A DNA stretch of 64,000 nt from DATGSL01 sp964645585 (GCA_964645585.1 CAZYAN010000017.1:6111-70110), one strand, 5' to 3'. Counted from the stretch's first letter, positions 9,447 to 18,350 are shown. Notes: generated from the letters alone by a model not told the origin. Made by a program: numbers and translations.

Positions 9447-9770
9447 CTGGAAGGGTTCACCTACGCCCCGAGCGACAGCCTTTACTGGCAGCATGGCCGC
9501 TCCACCGAGCGTGATTTCATCTACGTCACCACCGCCAGCCTCACCCATGCCCAGCTCCAGCAGCTCAGCGACGAAGTCGGCACTGATCGCACGTTGCTCG
9601 TGGTCTGCACCTCCTTCCGGGGCCGCAAGGAGGGATATCCGAACCTGACGGTAAAGAAGATCCCCAAGACCGTGCTCAACCGCTGCGAATGGGGCAAGGA
9701 CGACTACAGCCTCCGAGTCGAAAACCTGCCCGACGCCCCGCCGAAGCCCGGGCAGCAGGAGCTATTTTGA
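9447..9770 (+). pseudogene. Detached C-terminal domain of the Mod methyltransferase
   Basis: Continues exactly in the frame of the upstream methyltransferase after the TAA. Reading on gives LEGFTYAPSDSLYWQHGRST and, much later, the ending PGQQELF followed by TGA. I recognise these as the usual C-terminus of this Mod type, where the codon at the stop position is normally Lys. A single substitution of AAA or AAG-like sequence to TAA would explain the break. No ribosome-binding site or start codon precedes this piece, so it is not likely to be expressed on its own. Confidence 0.75.
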
Positions 9771-9975
9771 GCTAAAGACTCTCCGAACGCCGATGAAATC
9801 GCTGGAAAATCTCTATCCTCTACCAAAAATTTTCGTGGTTTCGACTTGCGCGAAGCGAGCAAAAGGACTTCCTTACCGACAGCAAACCTCCCGCGCCTCT
9901 GCTCGCATGCGTAATTCGGGGGGTGTTTTTTTGTACGGATCACGGGATTCGCGCGAGCGAAGGAAGGGAGGTCGT

Positions 9976-10875
9976 GTGAAGTACACGAAACCCCCACTTA
10001 CCTTCGAACAACAGGCCGATCAGTTGATGAGCCGAGGGCTCGTCGCCGACCGCGAACTGCTGATCCAGCGTCTTCAGGCAACCAGTTATTTCCGCCTGTC
10101 CGGGTACCTGCATTGTTATCGAAAGCCTGGTTCGGATGATTACCGTGAAGGCACCACATTGGATGAGGTATGGCGGATTTGTGTCTTCGATCAGCGTCTC
10201 CGGACCCTGCTGCTGGACGCGATCGAAGCCATCGAAGTTTTCGTTCGAACCCAGCTCGCCTACCACTTCGCCCATGAGCACGGTCCTTTCAGCTATCATG
10301 AACCGAAGAATCTGCCGCATTTGTCACCCAGCGCGTTTCTGAACTGGCAACGTAAACTGGACGATCAGGTGGATCGCAGCTTGAAGTCTAAAGAAGAGTT
10401 TCTCGTTCACTTCTTCAAGCGTTACGGCGACGAGCATACCCGCCCGCCGATCTGGAGTCTGATCGAGCTGATGGATTTCGGATGCACCCTGACGTTTTAC
10501 CGGGGAGTTGATCACCGGATCAAACAGGCGATCGCATTGAAAGCAGGAATCCCGGACCGGGTGCTTGGGTCCTGGCTATTGAGCTTAAACACCGTCCGCA
10601 ACCGCTGTGCGCATCATCTGCGGCTCTGGAACTGGAGACTCGGAAATCCGGTGTTACTGCCGAATGTTCGAAAATACCCGGAGTGGCATGCGCAGGATTT
10701 GCCGAACGACCAAATCGGCGTTGTTCTGACACTCTGCCGCCACCTTCTGAATCGCATTTCACCCACCAATCGCTGGACCGAACGGCTCTTGAGCCATTTT
10801 GCGGAGTTTCCACAAATTCCGTCCGTTCCGATGGGCTTTCCCGCCGATTGGCGCAACCACCCTCTTTGGAAATAA
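9976..10875 (+). CDS. Abi family abortive-infection protein (Abi_2, AbiD/AbiF type)
   Basis: 299-residue protein with the Abi_2 signature: an N-terminal MKYTKPPLTFEQQ-type start, YFRLSGYL at residues 38-45 and RNRCAHHLRLWN at 208-219. The last contains an R-x4-H element (R208, H213) like the catalytic motif of HEPN RNases. AbiD/AbiF proteins abort phage infection, and an RNase activity is an inference from the motif. I chose the GTG at 9976 because AGGAAGGGAGG sits at 9961-9971 directly before it. The longer reading from 9793 has no such site. Its TAA shares one base with the ATG of res (TAATG), so expression is translationally coupled to the restriction subunit. It sits between mod and res. 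Confidence 0.85.
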   Translation: MKYTKPPLTFEQQADQLMSRGLVADRELLIQRLQATSYFRLSGYLHCYRKPGSDDYREGTTLDEVWRICVFDQRLRTLLLDAIEAIEVFVRTQLAYHFAHEHGPFSYHEPKNLPHLSPSAFLNWQRKLDDQVDRSLKSKEEFLVHFFKRYGDEHTRPPIWSLIELMDFGCTLTFYRGVDHRIKQAIALKAGIPDRVLGSWLLSLNTVRNRCAHHLRLWNWRLGNPVLLPNVRKYPEWHAQDLPNDQIGVVLTLCRHLLNRISPTNRWTERLLSHFAEFPQIPSVPMGFPADWRNHPLWK

Positions 10876-13535
10876 TGAACCGCCACGTCAACGCCATCTC
10901 CGGACGCCTCAGCCTCCGTCCGCCCCAACGCGAATCGCTGGAACGCCTCCACCGGATCACCGAGATCGTTCCCCCGAGCAAATCGACCGCGGTGGCCGAG
11001 GCCTTGGAACTGATTCGAAGCGAGTATGAATCCGTCACCGACTTCGAACGGGATTTTCCTTCGGTCTGTTTCGCGCTCGCCACCGGTGTCGGAAAGACGC
11101 GGCTCATGGGAGCCTTCATCACCTACCTGCATCTGGCCCGCGGCATCAACAACTTCTTCGTTCTCGCGCCGAACCTGACCATCTACAACAAGCTGATTGC
11201 CGACTTCACCCCGAATACGCCGAAGTATGTTTTCAAGGGCATCGCCGAGTTCGCCCAAGAAGCCCCGGAAATCATCACGGGCGACGATTACGAATCCAAA
11301 GCCGGAACGCTTTTCGATCAGTTGCTGCGCTGCAGGATCAACATTTTCAATATCAGCAAAATCAATTCGGAGGTCCGCGGCGGCAAAGCGCCGCGCATCA
11401 AGCGGCTTTCCGAATACATTGGAGAAAGCTACTTCGAATACCTCGCCGCCCTGCCCGATCTCGTTCTCCTCATGGACGAATCCCACCGCTATCGCGCCAG
11501 CGCCGGAGTCCGCGCGATCAACGAACTGAACCCGATCCTCGGACTCGAACTCACAGCCACACCGTTCGTCGAAACCGCCAGAGGCGCGATCCCTTTCAAC
11601 AACGTCATCTACGACTACGCGCTCGGCCAAGCGATTGCCGATGGTTTTGTCAAAGAACCGGCCGTGGTGACGCGGAAGAATTTCAATCCCTCCGGTATGA
11701 GCAAAGAGGCAATCGAAGAGCTGAAACTCTCCGACGGCATTCGCCTCCACGAGCAGACCAAGGTGCAGCTCGAAACCTACGCCCGCGAGACGGGACGGGA
11801 AATCGTTAAACCATTCGTCCTCGTCATCGCCCGGGACATCAACCATGCCGAACAACTGAAGTCCCTCATCGAATCCGACGCGTTCTTCGACGGATGTTAC
11901 CGCGAGAAGGTGATTCAGGTCGATTCCTCCACCAAGGAGGACGAAGTGATCCAGCGTCTCCTGACCGTCGAACACGCCGACAATCCCACCGAGATCGTCA
12001 TTCACGTCAACATGCTCAAGGAAGGATGGGACGTGACCAACCTTTACACCATTGTTCCGCTCCGCGCCGCGAATGCCCGCATCCTCATCGAGCAATCGAT
12101 CGGCCGCGGTCTGCGCCTCCCCTACGGCAAGCGCGTGGGCGTCACGGCGGTGGACCGGCTGAACATCGTGGCTCACGACAAATTTCAGGAAATCGTCGAT
12201 GAGGCGAACAAACCGGAATCGGCCATCCGGATGCAAACCGTCGTGCTGGACCCGGAGGATCTGGAGAAAAAGACGAAGACGGTAATTTCGCAGAGCAGTC
12301 TCGCGAGCCAACTCGGCACTATCCCGATTCAAACCACCTCCTCCAGCGATCTGGCGGGGCCGAAACAGAGTGTTGTTTTCACGACGCCCGCCGAACAAAA
12401 AGTGGCGCAGGCGACTTACGAAGTGATCAAAAAACTGGAGAGTCAACCCGAGCGCGTTCCAGCCACCCGTTACCTGTCCAACCCCGAAATCCAGTCCGCC
12501 GTCGAGGAAGAGGTGGCGGCCTTCCTGGCCCCGGCGCAACTGGAGATGGAAGGGGTTGCGGAGAAACCCGGCATTCCCGCCATCGTAAAAAAGACCCTGG
12601 AACTGGTCATCCGGCAAACCATCGACATTCCGCGGATTCTGGTTGTCCCCAAAGGAGAAGTGGAGTCGGGATTTAAACCGTTCACTCTCGATCTTTCCGG
12701 CCTCAGTTACCAGCCAAGTTCCGACGAGCTGTGGGTCCAGTTACTCCGCACCGGAGTCGGCGAAGCGATTGGGTTCGGCGCGGGCGGCATCAAAGAGAAA
12801 CGATTGGAAGATTATGTGGTGAGCGGGCTCGTCGACTTCGACGACATCGACTACGGAAAGCACGCCGACCTGCTCTATGAATTGGCGGGACAGACGGTGG
12901 CGCATTTCAAAAGCTACCTAAGCGAGGAAGATGCGGGAAAGATTCTGTGGCGGCACCAGAAGGAGATCGCCGCTTTTATCCATGCCCAGATGCAGGAGCA
13001 CCATTGGGAGGACGATACCGTCGAATACGAGGTGAAGATCAGCAAAGGTTTCACGGAACTGAGACCGATGGCCTACACCGCTGCGGCCACGGATGCGCCG
13101 CTCGACTTCAAAAATTCCCCCCGCGACAAGAGCAACATGTCGAAGTATCTCTTCGGAGGCTTCCAGCGGTGCTTGTATCCGCTCCAGAAATTCGATTCGG
13201 AGGCGGAACGGATTCTCTCCGTAATCCTGGATCGCGAGGCGGAGAAATGGTTTAAACCTGCCAAAGGCCAATTCCAGATTTTCTACAAATCAGGAGCGGA
13301 CCATCCGGAATATCAGCCGGATTTCGTCGCCGAAACGGACGATGCAATTTACATGCTGGAGCCTAAGATGCGGTCGGCGATGCAAGATCCCGATGTGCTG
13401 GCGAAAAAGGAGGCTGCGGAAAAATGGTGCGAACACGCTTCGAGCTACAACACCCGGCATAAAGGCAAGCGGTGGATTTATCGCTTGATTCCCCACGATG
13501 TCATTGCTGAAAACATGTCAATCGAAGCTCTTTAG
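10875..13535 (+). CDS. Type III restriction subunit Res: SF2 helicase with C-terminal PD-(D/E)xK nuclease
   Basis: 886-residue ATP-dependent restriction subunit. Walker A ATGVGKT is at residues 69-75, motif II DESH at 201-204, and ELTATPF follows as motif III. The motif VI region reads QSIGRGLRLPYGKR. Near the C-terminus a nuclease site is visible as P815-D816 and E829-x-K831 (LEPK), the PD-(D/E)xK pattern of Res proteins. Length and domain order are normal. Type III Res acts only in complex with Mod, moves along DNA and cuts near the unmethylated site. The Mod partner here is truncated, so activity is uncertain. The start ATG overlaps the Abi stop codon by one base. Confidence 0.88.
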   Translation: MNRHVNAISGRLSLRPPQRESLERLHRITEIVPPSKSTAVAEALELIRSEYESVTDFERDFPSVCFALATGVGKTRLMGAFITYLHLARGINNFFVLAPNLTIYNKLIADFTPNTPKYVFKGIAEFAQEAPEIITGDDYESKAGTLFDQLLRCRINIFNISKINSEVRGGKAPRIKRLSEYIGESYFEYLAALPDLVLLMDESHRYRASAGVRAINELNPILGLELTATPFVETARGAIPFNNVIYDYALGQAIADGFVKEPAVVTRKNFNPSGMSKEAIEELKLSDGIRLHEQTKVQLETYARETGREIVKPFVLVIARDINHAEQLKSLIESDAFFDGCYREKVIQVDSSTKEDEVIQRLLTVEHADNPTEIVIHVNMLKEGWDVTNLYTIVPLRAANARILIEQSIGRGLRLPYGKRVGVTAVDRLNIVAHDKFQEIVDEANKPESAIRMQTVVLDPEDLEKKTKTVISQSSLASQLGTIPIQTTSSSDLAGPKQSVVFTTPAEQKVAQATYEVIKKLESQPERVPATRYLSNPEIQSAVEEEVAAFLAPAQLEMEGVAEKPGIPAIVKKTLELVIRQTIDIPRILVVPKGEVESGFKPFTLDLSGLSYQPSSDELWVQLLRTGVGEAIGFGAGGIKEKRLEDYVVSGLVDFDDIDYGKHADLLYELAGQTVAHFKSYLSEEDAGKILWRHQKEIAAFIHAQMQEHHWEDDTVEYEVKISKGFTELRPMAYTAAATDAPLDFKNSPRDKSNMSKYLFGGFQRCLYPLQKFDSEAERILSVILDREAEKWFKPAKGQFQIFYKSGADHPEYQPDFVAETDDAIYMLEPKMRSAMQDPDVLAKKEAAEKWCEHASSYNTRHKGKRWIYRLIPHDVIAENMSIEAL

Positions 13536-13550
13536 GACTGCTCGCAAACT

Positions 13551-14306
13551 GTGGTCGCCGTGCAACAGCTTCTTTTCCCGGATCCCAAACCGCTTGTTGA
13601 GCGGCTGGGCCGCGATTTCTTTCGCGCGCTGCCGACCCGGCCGGGCGTATATTTCCTCCGGGCTGAAGCTGGAGAGATTCTTTATATCGGAAAGGCAAAA
13701 TCGTTGCGCCAGCGGCTCACCGCCTACCGCGTTGCCAACCCGGGCCGGATGAAACGCCGACACCTGCGCCTGCTCGGCGCCGCCGCGGCGATTGATTTCG
13801 AGGAATGCGTCTCAGAAGAGGCGGCGCTGGCCCGGGAAGCCGAGCTGCTCCTCGCGCACCGCCCCCGTTTCAATCGCGCCGGCGTTTGGCAGGGTCCGGC
13901 TCGCTTCCTCGCGTGGCAGCGCTCCGGCGCCGATTTTCATATTGAACTCACCAGCGAGGCCGATCCGAATCGGCCCCAAATCGGTCCCGTTGGAAGCGGC
14001 CGCGCCAAGCAGCTTCGCGGCGCCCTCAGCCGGCTGCTGTGGCTGGCAGCGTTTCCGGCCGCCGGGATCGCTGAGCTCCCGTGCGGCTGGATTCACGGAC
14101 GTTTTCCCGCGGTTGTCACCCTTCCATGGAAGCCGATCGAGCCGTTGGCCGAGCCCCTGAACCGTCTCGCGGATGGAGTTCCCCAACCGCTCTGCGATCG
14201 TATCCAGGCGCTCGTTACAAACACGGAAGCTTTCGCGACCGAACAGTTCGAACGCGATCTCGAATCGCTGCGACGCGTCTCAGCGACACCTGATGTCGCC
14301 GATTAA
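13551..14306 (+). CDS. UvrC-like GIY-YIG nuclease
   Basis: 251-residue protein with an N-terminal GIY-YIG domain: GVYFL at residues 32-36 and LYIGKAKSLRQRL at 44-56, the layout of the UvrC/Cho nuclease domain. About 170 residues without a recognisable domain follow. Stand-alone UvrC-like nucleases of this form are frequent in Verrucomicrobia and are thought to nick DNA in repair, although the role here is not known. The start is a GTG at 13551; a second GTG at 13560 is possible. It follows res by 15 bases on the same strand, so it may be co-transcribed with the island, but relatives occur outside defence loci and I treat it as the flanking chromosomal gene. Confidence 0.75.
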   Translation: MVAVQQLLFPDPKPLVERLGRDFFRALPTRPGVYFLRAEAGEILYIGKAKSLRQRLTAYRVANPGRMKRRHLRLLGAAAAIDFEECVSEEAALAREAELLLAHRPRFNRAGVWQGPARFLAWQRSGADFHIELTSEADPNRPQIGPVGSGRAKQLRGALSRLLWLAAFPAAGIAELPCGWIHGRFPAVVTLPWKPIEPLAEPLNRLADGVPQPLCDRIQALVTNTEAFATEQFERDLESLRRVSATPDVAD

Positions 14307-14307
14307 T

Positions 14308-14457
14308 TCAATTCAACTCTTCGGCGGCGTCTTCGACTTCCTCGCCAAGGTTCTCCAAATCTTCACCCAAACCTTCGCCGCTTTCACAGCCGGCGAAGAG
14401 TATCGCAAAGACAAATACGGGAATAAACGCGAGACGAGTAATGAAACGTGTTTTCAT
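14308..14457 (-). CDS. Entericidin-like small lipoprotein
   Basis: A 49-residue protein. It begins MKTRF, then has a hydrophobic signal ending in the lipobox LFAGC, so the mature protein would start at Cys24 with an attached lipid. The mature part is short, Gly- and acid-rich and ends in EEVEDAAEELN, matching the entericidin A/B pattern. AGGAGG stands ten bases before the ATG, one of the clearest ribosome-binding sites in the window. Entericidins of E. coli are envelope lipoproteins linked to stationary-phase lysis; in other phyla the role is unclear. The gene ends within two bases of the convergent GIY-YIG gene. Confidence 0.75.
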   Translation of the reverse strand: MKTRFITRLAFIPVFVFAILFAGCESGEGLGEDLENLGEEVEDAAEELN

Positions 14458-14597
14458 CGAATAGTTTCCTCCTGTTTAACGATTGATATTCAATCCTGTG
14501 CCAAGGCGTTCTCGCCCGAGGCAGGAGCCATTGTAACAAAAGCTCGCGCCGCTGCCCAGCCTGAAAATTGCCTTCGCTTCCAAACGCGAGTTCGGCG

Positions 14598-15701
14598 TCA
14601 GCGCGGTCGACGCTGTTTGATCGCCGAGCTGATCATGACGAGTTCCCCGACATTCTCCGTGGTCAGCAGGCCGATCGGCTCGCCGTTTCCGTTCACCACC
14701 GGCAGGCTGGCCAAGTTCTCCATCATCATTTTCTGGAAGACGCCTTCGAGCTCGTCCGTCTCATGAACGACCGGATAATCGGGCCGCATGATCGCGCCGA
14801 CCCGTTCCGATCGCCCCCGTTCCGCCAGCGCCTCGATCAAATCCCGCCGCGTAAGCAGACCGACGATTCGCCCATCGCGCCAAACCGGGAACTCCTGCTG
14901 CGAACCCGCGAGCAATTGATCGACGGCGACCCGCAATTCATCATCCTCATTCAAACAGCGAAACCGGCTCATCATCGCGTCTTTAACCAGCAGCCCCCGA
15001 ATGAAAGCGGTCATCTGCGCGGAATGGTTCTCCGCCTGCGCGCCAACAAAAACGAGAATGGCGATCAGGACCAAAAACGGGTTCAGGACAAGCACCCCGA
15101 GCAGCCCGAACAGCATCGCCATTGTCTGCCCCACCCGGGCCGCAATCTCCGTCGCGCGCACAAAGTCGAGCTTCCTCGCGAGAATCGAACGAAGCACCCG
15201 ACCGCCATCCATCGGGAACGCCGGCAGCAGGTTGAAGCCGACAATAAACAGGTTCACCCACATCAGTCGCAGCAGGAAGTCCTCCCAGCCGCCGCCCACC
15301 CACACAGTCGCGTCAAACGACTTCAGCGAACGAGTCACCCACAGAAGACCGAAGAGCACGGCGAAGATTACCACATTCACCGCCGGACCCGCGATAGCCA
15401 CACGAAACTCCTGCGATGGTTCCTCCGGCATCCGCTCCAGCCGGGCAACACCGCCGATCGGCAGCAGCGTGATATCACGCGTCCCGATCCCGTAGCGCCT
15501 CGCGGTCAGCGCATGGCCGAGTTCATGAAGGACAATACAGGCAAAAATCGCCAGCACGAAAAGAACACCTTCCGCGGCCGCTGCCATCCCCTGGCCTCGA
15601 GCGAGGTAGACCATCACGATCCAGGCGATGATTAAAACGAAACTCCAATGGACAAAGACAGCGATGCCCGCTAATGAACCGATTCGAACCGACCACCTCA
15701 T
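14598..15701 (-). CDS. M50 site-2 protease family membrane protein with two CBS domains
   Basis: 367-residue intramembrane metalloprotease. The zinc motif HELGH is at residues 59-63 inside a transmembrane segment, and the second metal-binding region NLLPAFPMDGGR follows in a later one. The C-terminal third contains a pair of CBS domains (for example FPVWRDGRIVGLLTRRDL and LASLPVVNGNGEPIGLLT), which usually bind adenosyl nucleotides and regulate activity. This is the SpoIVFB/MJ0392-like subgroup. Likely substrates are membrane-anchored regulators, but none is identified. I chose the ATG at 15701 (MRWSVRIGS), where the family begins. The long upstream extension of the frame is the mirror of the EF-hand gene and is not coding. 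Confidence 0.87.
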   Translation of the reverse strand: MRWSVRIGSLAGIAVFVHWSFVLIIAWIVMVYLARGQGMAAAAEGVLFVLAIFACIVLHELGHALTARRYGIGTRDITLLPIGGVARLERMPEEPSQEFRVAIAGPAVNVVIFAVLFGLLWVTRSLKSFDATVWVGGGWEDFLLRLMWVNLFIVGFNLLPAFPMDGGRVLRSILARKLDFVRATEIAARVGQTMAMLFGLLGVLVLNPFLVLIAILVFVGAQAENHSAQMTAFIRGLLVKDAMMSRFRCLNEDDELRVAVDQLLAGSQQEFPVWRDGRIVGLLTRRDLIEALAERGRSERVGAIMRPDYPVVHETDELEGVFQKMMMENLASLPVVNGNGEPIGLLTTENVGELVMISSAIKQRRPR

Positions 15702-15900
15702 GTTTCTGAATCGTATCCACAAGACTCGTCCCTGACAACTCCAAGCAGCGCACGAGTGGACAGCAGGGAATTCCCCCAAACCCTGAAATAACTTACAGGC
15801 CGCTCCGGGGTTTCTCTTTATCAGGTCAATCGTCGCCCGGGTTATATTGCCTCCCGGTGGAGGCGGGGGCGAAAGAGACCGTATAACGTTCGATTGCACG

Positions 15901-16317
15901 ATGAAGACAAGAAAACCAAAAACAATCGTGATCCTCGCCCTTCTGCTGGGGCTCCCGCTGCTTACCATCACCCCGCAACTGCCCGCCCAGGACCGCCGCC
16001 CTCCCCCCGAACGTCCGGATCGTCCAGATCGCCCCGACCGTCCGGAGCGGCCGGATCGGCCAGGAGATCGTCCGGATCGTCCGGGAGATCGTCCGGATCG
16101 CCGCGGCGGGCCGATGCTCCTGATCCGCGCGCTGGATGCCAACAGCGACGGGGTCATTGATGAACAGGAGATTGCGAATGCCTCGAACGCACTCGCCAAA
16201 CTCGACAGAAACGGCGACGGCAAAATCACGCGCGACGAGCTTCGTCCGCCCCGGCGCGAGGGCGATCGCGAACAACCGCCGCGCGAGCGCGGACGCGGCC
16301 CGCGATCAAACCCGTGA
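15901..16317 (+). CDS. Secreted EF-hand protein with a Pro-Asp-Arg repeat linker
   Basis: 138-residue exported protein. A Sec-type signal peptide (hydrophobic stretch around residues 9-22, cleavage near PAQ) is followed by about 40 residues made almost only of P, D, R, E and G, encoded by tandem near-copies of a CGTCCGGATCG-like unit at about 16010-16110. Two canonical calcium-binding EF-hand loops come next, DANSDGVIDEQE and DRNGDGKITRDE, and then a Pro/Arg-rich tail. Small EF-hand proteins of this build are frequent in Verrucomicrobia and Planctomycetes. Calcium binding is well supported; the biological role is unknown. It diverges from the M50 protease gene. Confidence 0.8.
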   Translation: MKTRKPKTIVILALLLGLPLLTITPQLPAQDRRPPPERPDRPDRPDRPERPDRPGDRPDRPGDRPDRRGGPMLLIRALDANSDGVIDEQEIANASNALAKLDRNGDGKITRDELRPPRREGDREQPPRERGRGPRSNP

Positions 16318-16778
16318 TTCATGGCGGATAAGATCTGCCACGCATCGAATCAGGCACCTCGGTAAGTGGGGGGCTTCAGCCCATTTTCAGGCGCTGAAGC
16401 CTCCCGAACCTCATTTTTTTGAGGCGCTAGAGCGCCTGCTCGTGTTTCTCTCCCGCGAGGCCCTGGCGGATAAATCATTACGGAAAAACCTCAGGATCAT
16501 CCCAGCGGCCGCCCGATTTCAGCAAACCGCGGCGAGTGGTAGACTCGTCCCCATGAGATACTCTCCGCACCCCCGCCACCGGCTCGCCGGCATTCCCCTC
16601 AGCTACAGTCCGCGAATTCGCACGCCGCTCACCCGCCGTCTCCAAGCATCGATCTGGCGCGCGGTTTTCGCCGGCTGCAACCGCGTGCGACCGCGGCACG
16701 GAAAGAGCGTTCTTACGGAGAACGCGGCCGCACGCTGACAGCATCCCAGCATCCCCCCGATTCGGCTTTTACCCCCAA
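16318..16778. other. Intergenic spacer with palindromes between the EF-hand and transporter genes
   Basis: These 461 bases lie between two convergent genes. Weak frames exist on both strands (for example 16553-16738 plus), but none has protein-like composition or a ribosome-binding site. The notable content is the cluster of inverted repeats at 16371-16437, listed separately. Confidence 0.5.
16371..16437. repeat. Cluster of three short inverted repeats (REP-like or terminator-like)
   Basis: Three stems follow one another: GCTTCAGC / GCTGAAGC (16373-16380 and 16393-16400, 12-base loop), CCTCA / TGAGG around a T run (16409-16424), and AGGCGCT / AGCGCCT (16422-16437, 2-base loop). It stands between convergent genes, where bidirectional termination is expected. 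The T run lies inside a loop rather than after a stem. Confidence 0.5.
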
Positions 16779-18350
16779 TCACCGGGCAATCCGCGGCATC
16801 ACCGTCATGTCGAAAATCAACGGGAGGAAAAACCAGACGACGGCGAACGTCACCGCGATTGAAACCAGGTTGATCAGGATACCGATCCGGACCATCTCCC
16901 CCATCCGGATACGCCCGCTGCCGAATACGATCGCATTCGGCGGCGTCGCCACCGGCATCATGAACGCCATCGACGCCGACAGTGTCCCCGCAATCATCAG
17001 CGGCAGCGGATGAACCCCGAGCCCCGCCGACATCGATGCGAGCAGCGGCAAAATCATTTGGGTCGTCGCGGTGTTTGAGGTGAGTTCGGTCAGGAAATTG
17101 ATTCCGGTCGACACCATCAATATCGCAAACGGCGCCGGGGTCCCTTCGAGCCCGGTAAACTTCCCCGCCAGCCATTCGGACAGCCCGCTCGCAACGAAAC
17201 CGTCCGCCAAGGCAAATCCGCCTCCAAAGAGCAGCACGATCCCCCAAGGCGCTTTCGAAATAATCCCGTTCTCCAAGATCGCCCCGTTTCGGAACCCGCC
17301 ACGCTGAGGAATAACAAACAGCAGCAGCGCCATGGCGATGGCAATTGTCCCGTCGTGCAATCCCGCAAACGGGGCCCACAGCCGCGCCCAGCCGGGGATC
17401 GTCACAAATCCAAGCGTCAGATCGCTTCGAAACACCCACAATGCCGCGGTCAGGCAAAAAACCGCCGCGACAATCTTCTCTTCATACGACATCGCCCCGA
17501 GCCCCTTCCGCTCGTCGCGAATCGTCGCGGCATCAAGCCTCAGCGCCGGATCCACGCGGCACAAGAATCGGGTCAGCATCAGCCAGACAAGCGCCAGCAT
17601 CACCACCGCGAACGGCACGCCGAACAAGATCCATTGCCCGAACGTCACACTCGCCGCCTCGGGAAATGAGCTGGCGTAAACCCGCGCGAAAACGAGGTTC
17701 GGCGGCGTCCCGACCAGCGTCGCGACGCCGCCGATCGAGGCGCCGTACGCGATTGCCAGCATCAAACTGAGGCTCAATCCGCGGCAGCGCTCAACACCGA
17801 ACGCATCCTCAACCTTCAGCACAATCGCCAAACCGATCGGGAGCATCATCACCGCCGTCGCCGTGTTCGACAGCCACATCGACAGGAATCCAGCCGCCAG
17901 CAGGAAACCGAGCACGATCCGCCGCGGCTCACTGCCCACCGCATCGATAATGGCCAGTGCGATCCGCCGGTGGAGTTGCCACCGCTCCATGGCAAGGGCG
18001 ATAAAAAAACCGCCGAGAAACAAAAAAATGATCGGATTGATGTACGACGATGCCACCTCCCCCGGCGCCGCGATTCCCAGCAGCGGAAAGACGACAAACG
18101 GAACCAGCGACGTCGCCGCCAGCGGAATCGCCTCGGTCATCCACCAAATCGCCATCAAGACGACCACCGCCATCATCCGCGCTTGCTGTCCTTCAACCGC
18201 GGGTGCAAGCGCGAGCCAAGCGGTGATCGCCGCGACCGGCCCCAAAAATAATCCGACGATCTGCACCGGTGTCCGCGAGGCCGAAGCCCCTCCTCCACCA
18301 GGCAGACTTTCCCCGGTCTCTGGTGTGTCGTGTTGCTTGCCAGTCGTCAT
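16779..18350 (-). CDS. DASS/SLC13 family sodium-coupled dicarboxylate or sulfate transporter
   Basis: 523-residue polytopic inner-membrane protein. Both signature SNT motifs of the divalent anion:Na+ symporter family are present: SNTATAVMMLPIG in the first half and TSNTATTQMILPLL in the second, together with VGTPPNLVFA and PVATPPNAIVFGSG, which shape the substrate/sodium sites. About 30 polar residues precede the first membrane helix. Likely substrates are C4-dicarboxylates or sulfate, imported with sodium. The choice between them cannot be made from sequence alone. It is divergent from the FAD oxidoreductase gene, with a long polypyrimidine tract in the shared spacer. Confidence 0.88.
   Translation of the reverse strand: MTTGKQHDTPETGESLPGGGGASASRTPVQIVGLFLGPVAAITAWLALAPAVEGQQARMMAVVVLMAIWWMTEAIPLAATSLVPFVVFPLLGIAAPGEVASSYINPIIFLFLGGFFIALAMERWQLHRRIALAIIDAVGSEPRRIVLGFLLAAGFLSMWLSNTATAVMMLPIGLAIVLKVEDAFGVERCRGLSLSLMLAIAYGASIGGVATLVGTPPNLVFARVYASSFPEAASVTFGQWILFGVPFAVVMLALVWLMLTRFLCRVDPALRLDAATIRDERKGLGAMSYEEKIVAAVFCLTAALWVFRSDLTLGFVTIPGWARLWAPFAGLHDGTIAIAMALLLFVIPQRGGFRNGAILENGIISKAPWGIVLLFGGGFALADGFVASGLSEWLAGKFTGLEGTPAPFAILMVSTGINFLTELTSNTATTQMILPLLASMSAGLGVHPLPLMIAGTLSASMAFMMPVATPPNAIVFGSGRIRMGEMVRIGILINLVSIAVTFAVVWFFLPLIFDMTVMPRIAR

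Noticed and set aside
10614..12617. Minus-strand open frame of 667 codons
   Set aside because: Antisense to res and the end of abi, both with clear motifs.
1778..14600. Search for attachment sites or an integrase bounding the defence island
   Set aside because: No integrase, tRNA or convincing direct repeat was found at either edge, so a mobile-island claim is not supported.
16553..16738. Possible 61-residue Arg-rich protein
   Set aside because: No ribosome-binding site, no hydrophobic or domain pattern, and an equally long frame exists on the other strand.
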